Part shown: positions 61,777 to 64,000 of the stretch, one piece after another
Layout of the letters: each line of letters begins with the position of its first letter
Position numbering within the stretch: position 1 is the stretch's first letter
From: Bacteroides bouchesdurhonensis
GTDB taxonomy: Bacteria; Bacteroidota; Bacteroidia; Bacteroidales; Bacteroidaceae
Assembly (NCBI RefSeq): GCF_900155865.1
Contig: NZ_LT707006.1
Span: 2,458,577-2,522,576, forward strand
DNA length: 64,000 bases
Reading direction: 5' to 3'
The notes under the pieces: generated by a model
The model's database searches: none
What the model saw: the letters and a program-made list of their open reading frames with translations, nothing else
Told to the model about the DNA's origin: nothing
Program-made: the position numbers and the translations under genes

Positions 61777-63005
61777 GAAAGTCGCTGTACGGCGCACTTG
61801 CCTACAACGGGGAAAAGATCAACGAGGCGAAAGGGCGTCTGCTCACCACCAACCGCATCTACAATGACGGCACGGGGACGGTGGACATACGCAAGGCGAT
61901 GGAGGGTTTTCTCGCCTGTATGCCGGAGCATACGAGGGTGGAGAAACCGGTACTCCATATCTCGCTCAACCCGCATCCCGACGATGTGCTGACCGATACG
62001 GAATTGCAGGACATCGCACGCGAGTATCTGGAAAAACTCGGCTACGGGGACCAGCCGTATCTTATTGTAAAGCACGAGGACATAGACCGCCACCACCTGC
62101 ACATCGTGACAATCAATGTGGACGAGAAAGGCAGGCGGCTCAATCAGGATTTCCTTTTCCGCCGCAGCGACCGCATCCGGCGGGAACTGGAACAAAAGTA
62201 CGGGCTGCACCCGGCGGAACGTAAGAATCAACGGATAGAGAACCCTCTGCGAAAGGTGGACGCTTCGGCGGGCGACGTGAAAAGGCAGGTCGGGAATACC
62301 GTCAAGGCTCTGAGTGGACAGTACCGTTTCCAGACGATGGGCGAATATCGCGCCCTCCTTTCCTTATATAATATGACGGTGGAGGAAGCGCGGGGAAACG
62401 TGTGCGGGCGTGAGTATCACGGGCTGGTCTATTCCGTCACCGATGATGCCGGGAACAAGACGGGCAACCCGTTCAAGTCCTCGCTTTTCGGGAAGTCCGC
62501 AGGCTATGAAGCCGTGCAGAAGAAGTTTGCCCGTTCCAAGCAGGAGATTAAGGACCGGAAACTCGCCGACATGACAAAACGCACCGTCCTTTCCGTGCTT
62601 GAAGGCACGTATGACAAGGAGAAGTTCGTTTCGCGGCTCAGGGAGAAGGGTATCGACACCGTGCTGCGCTACACGGAGGAAGGGCGCATCTACGGAGCCA
62701 CGTTTATCGACCATCGCACGGGCTGCGTGCTGAACGGCTCGCGCATGGGCAAGGAACTTTCCGCCAACGCTTTGCAGGAACACTTCACGCTGCCTTATGC
62801 CGGACAGCCACCGATTCCGCTTTCCGTTCCGGTGGAAACAGTAGAGGATATGCGCGAACAGACAGCATCCGACCACGAGAACACGGCGGGAGGTATCGGT
62901 CTGCTCACTCCCGAAGGTCCGGCTGTGGATGCCGAGGAGGAAGCCTTTATCCGGGCGATGCAGCGCAAGAAGAAAAAGAAAAGGCGCAAGGGTTTGGGAA
63001 TGTAA
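61755..63005 (+). CDS. mobB: Relaxase MobB
   Basis: A 416-residue relaxase that nicks the ICE at oriT. MVAKISVGKSLYGALAYNGE at the start and the histidine motif in HEDIDRHHLHIVTINVDE are typical of the MobB relaxases of Bacteroides ICEs. The C-terminus ends with a lysine-rich tail (RKKKKKRRKGLGM). The coupling-protein gene follows 31 bases later. Confidence 0.9.
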   Translation: MVAKISVGKSLYGALAYNGEKINEAKGRLLTTNRIYNDGTGTVDIRKAMEGFLACMPEHTRVEKPVLHISLNPHPDDVLTDTELQDIAREYLEKLGYGDQPYLIVKHEDIDRHHLHIVTINVDEKGRRLNQDFLFRRSDRIRRELEQKYGLHPAERKNQRIENPLRKVDASAGDVKRQVGNTVKALSGQYRFQTMGEYRALLSLYNMTVEEARGNVCGREYHGLVYSVTDDAGNKTGNPFKSSLFGKSAGYEAVQKKFARSKQEIKDRKLADMTKRTVLSVLEGTYDKEKFVSRLREKGIDTVLRYTEEGRIYGATFIDHRTGCVLNGSRMGKELSANALQEHFTLPYAGQPPIPLSVPVETVEDMREQTASDHENTAGGIGLLTPEGPAVDAEEEAFIRAMQRKKKKKRRKGLGM

Positions 63006-63036
63006 TCGAGGTATCAACATCAAAATTTTTCAATCT

Positions 63037-64000
63037 ATGTCACAACAAGAAGACGATTTGAGGGCATTGGCGAAAATCATGGATTTTCTGCGTGCCGTGA
63101 GTATTATTTTAGTGGTCATGAACGTGTACTGGTTCTGCTATGAAGCCATACGGCTCTGGAGCGTGGACATCGGCGTGGTGGACAGAATCCTGATGAATTT
63201 CAACCGCACGGCGGGGCTGTTCCGTTCCATCCTCTACACGAAACTGTTTGCCGTCCTCCTCCTTGCCCTGTCCTGTCTGGGAACGAAGGGCGTCAAGGGA
63301 GAGAAAATTACTTGGGGACGGATCTGGACGGCTCTTGCCGCAGGGTTCGTACTGTTCTTCCTCAACTGGTGGATACTGGCGTTGCCGCTACCGGTTGAAG
63401 CGGTGACGGGGCTTTACGTGCTGACCGTAGGCACGGGCTATGTATGCCTGCTGATGGGCGGTCTGTGGATGAGCCGCCTGTTGAAACACAACCTCATGGA
63501 TGACGTGTTCAACAACGAGAACGAGAGCTTCATGCAGGAAACACGGCTCATCGAAAGCGAGTATTCGGTCAATCTGCCCACCCGCTTTTATTACAGGAAA
63601 CGTTGGAACAACGGCTGGATTAACGTAGTGAATCCCTTCAGGGCTTCCATCGTATTGGGTACGCCGGGCAGCGGAAAGTCATACGCGGTGGTAAACAATT
63701 TTATCAAGCAGCAGATTGAGAAGGGCTTCTCGATGTATGTTTACGACTTCAAATTCAGCGACTTGTCCACGATAGCCTATAATCATCTGCTCAACCACCC
63801 GGAGGGATACAAGGTGAAGCCGAAGTTCTACGTGATAAACTTCGATGACCCGCGACGCTCGCACCGTTGCAATCCCATTCACCCGGACTTCATGGAGGAT
63901 ATTACGGACGCTTACGAAAGCGCGTACACCATCATGCTCAACTTAAACAAGAGTTGGGTGCAGAAGCAGGGCGACTTCTTTGTGGAATCGCCCATCATCC
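63037..64000 (+). CDS. mobC: Type IV coupling protein (MobC/TraG-VirD4 type), partial
   Basis: The first 321 residues of a VirD4-like ATPase that brings the relaxosome to the transfer pore. Four N-terminal transmembrane helices are visible (VSIILVVMNVYWFCYEAIRL; LFAVLLLALSCLG; WTALAAGFVLFFLNWWILAL; LTVGTGYVCLLMGGLWM), followed by the Walker A motif GTPGSGKS at about residues 209-216. The frame is open to the right edge of the window, so the rest of the protein is outside. It is co-transcribed with mobA and mobB. Confidence 0.92.
   Translation, partial: MSQQEDDLRALAKIMDFLRAVSIILVVMNVYWFCYEAIRLWSVDIGVVDRILMNFNRTAGLFRSILYTKLFAVLLLALSCLGTKGVKGEKITWGRIWTALAAGFVLFFLNWWILALPLPVEAVTGLYVLTVGTGYVCLLMGGLWMSRLLKHNLMDDVFNNENESFMQETRLIESEYSVNLPTRFYYRKRWNNGWINVVNPFRASIVLGTPGSGKSYAVVNNFIKQQIEKGFSMYVYDFKFSDLSTIAYNHLLNHPEGYKVKPKFYVINFDDPRRSHRCNPIHPDFMEDITDAYESAYTIMLNLNKSWVQKQGDFFVESPII

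Overview
The window is a stretch of chromosome from a gut Bacteroides-type bacterium. The evidence is promoters with the Bacteroidetes -7 element TAnnTTTG, genes without Shine-Dalgarno sequences, surface proteins of HmuY, TonB-receptor and calycin-like type, and a complete CTnDOT-type transfer operon. The left part is AT-rich core chromosome; the right part is a much more GC-rich integrative conjugative element (ICE).

Bases 1-23,450 are chromosome. In order: the end of pheT, a YebC regulator, a TSCPD protein, an Nramp metal transporter, exodeoxyribonuclease III, a decayed patch (YjbQ remnant, four 23-bp-spaced palindromes, a collapsed IS5-type element), a C_GCAxxG_C_C protein, a small winged-helix protein, lepA, a cation/proton antiporter, an acyltransferase with its Crp/Fnr neighbour, a BlaI/M56 sensor pair, rmuC and map, an IS110-family element, a HU-like protein, a TIR-domain protein, a small secreted protein and a radical-SAM gene split by one in-frame stop codon.

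Bases from about 23,450 to the right edge are mobile DNA. The ICE runs from a non-coding left end through small accessory genes (43.3-47.0 kb), a lysozyme, traQ to traA on the minus strand (47.6-60.6 kb), an oriT-like region, and mobA, mobB and the coupling-protein gene on the plus strand, which leaves the window.

A second, smaller element of about 18.6 kb appears to sit inside the ICE at 24,387-42,994. It is bounded by a 14-bp direct repeat and has its own tyrosine recombinase (41.6-42.9 kb), a RhuM-like protein, two excisionase-like HTH proteins, a DUF3408 protein, MobC and a relaxase. Its cargo (24.67-36.63 kb, all plus strand) looks like a surface uptake island: an outer-membrane beta-barrel protein, an LRR lipoprotein, two small beta-rich exported proteins, a TonB-dependent receptor, an HmuY lipoprotein, two tandem paralogous membrane proteins and a PepSY-type membrane protein. 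The HmuY/receptor/PepSY combination points to haem or iron acquisition carried by a mobilizable element nested in an ICE.

The most unusual items are the nested element and its cargo, a TIR/zinc-ribbon/coiled-coil protein with an ACP-like C-terminus, the interrupted radical-SAM gene, and several ordered palindromes in intergenic DNA. No tRNA, rRNA or CRISPR array was found.
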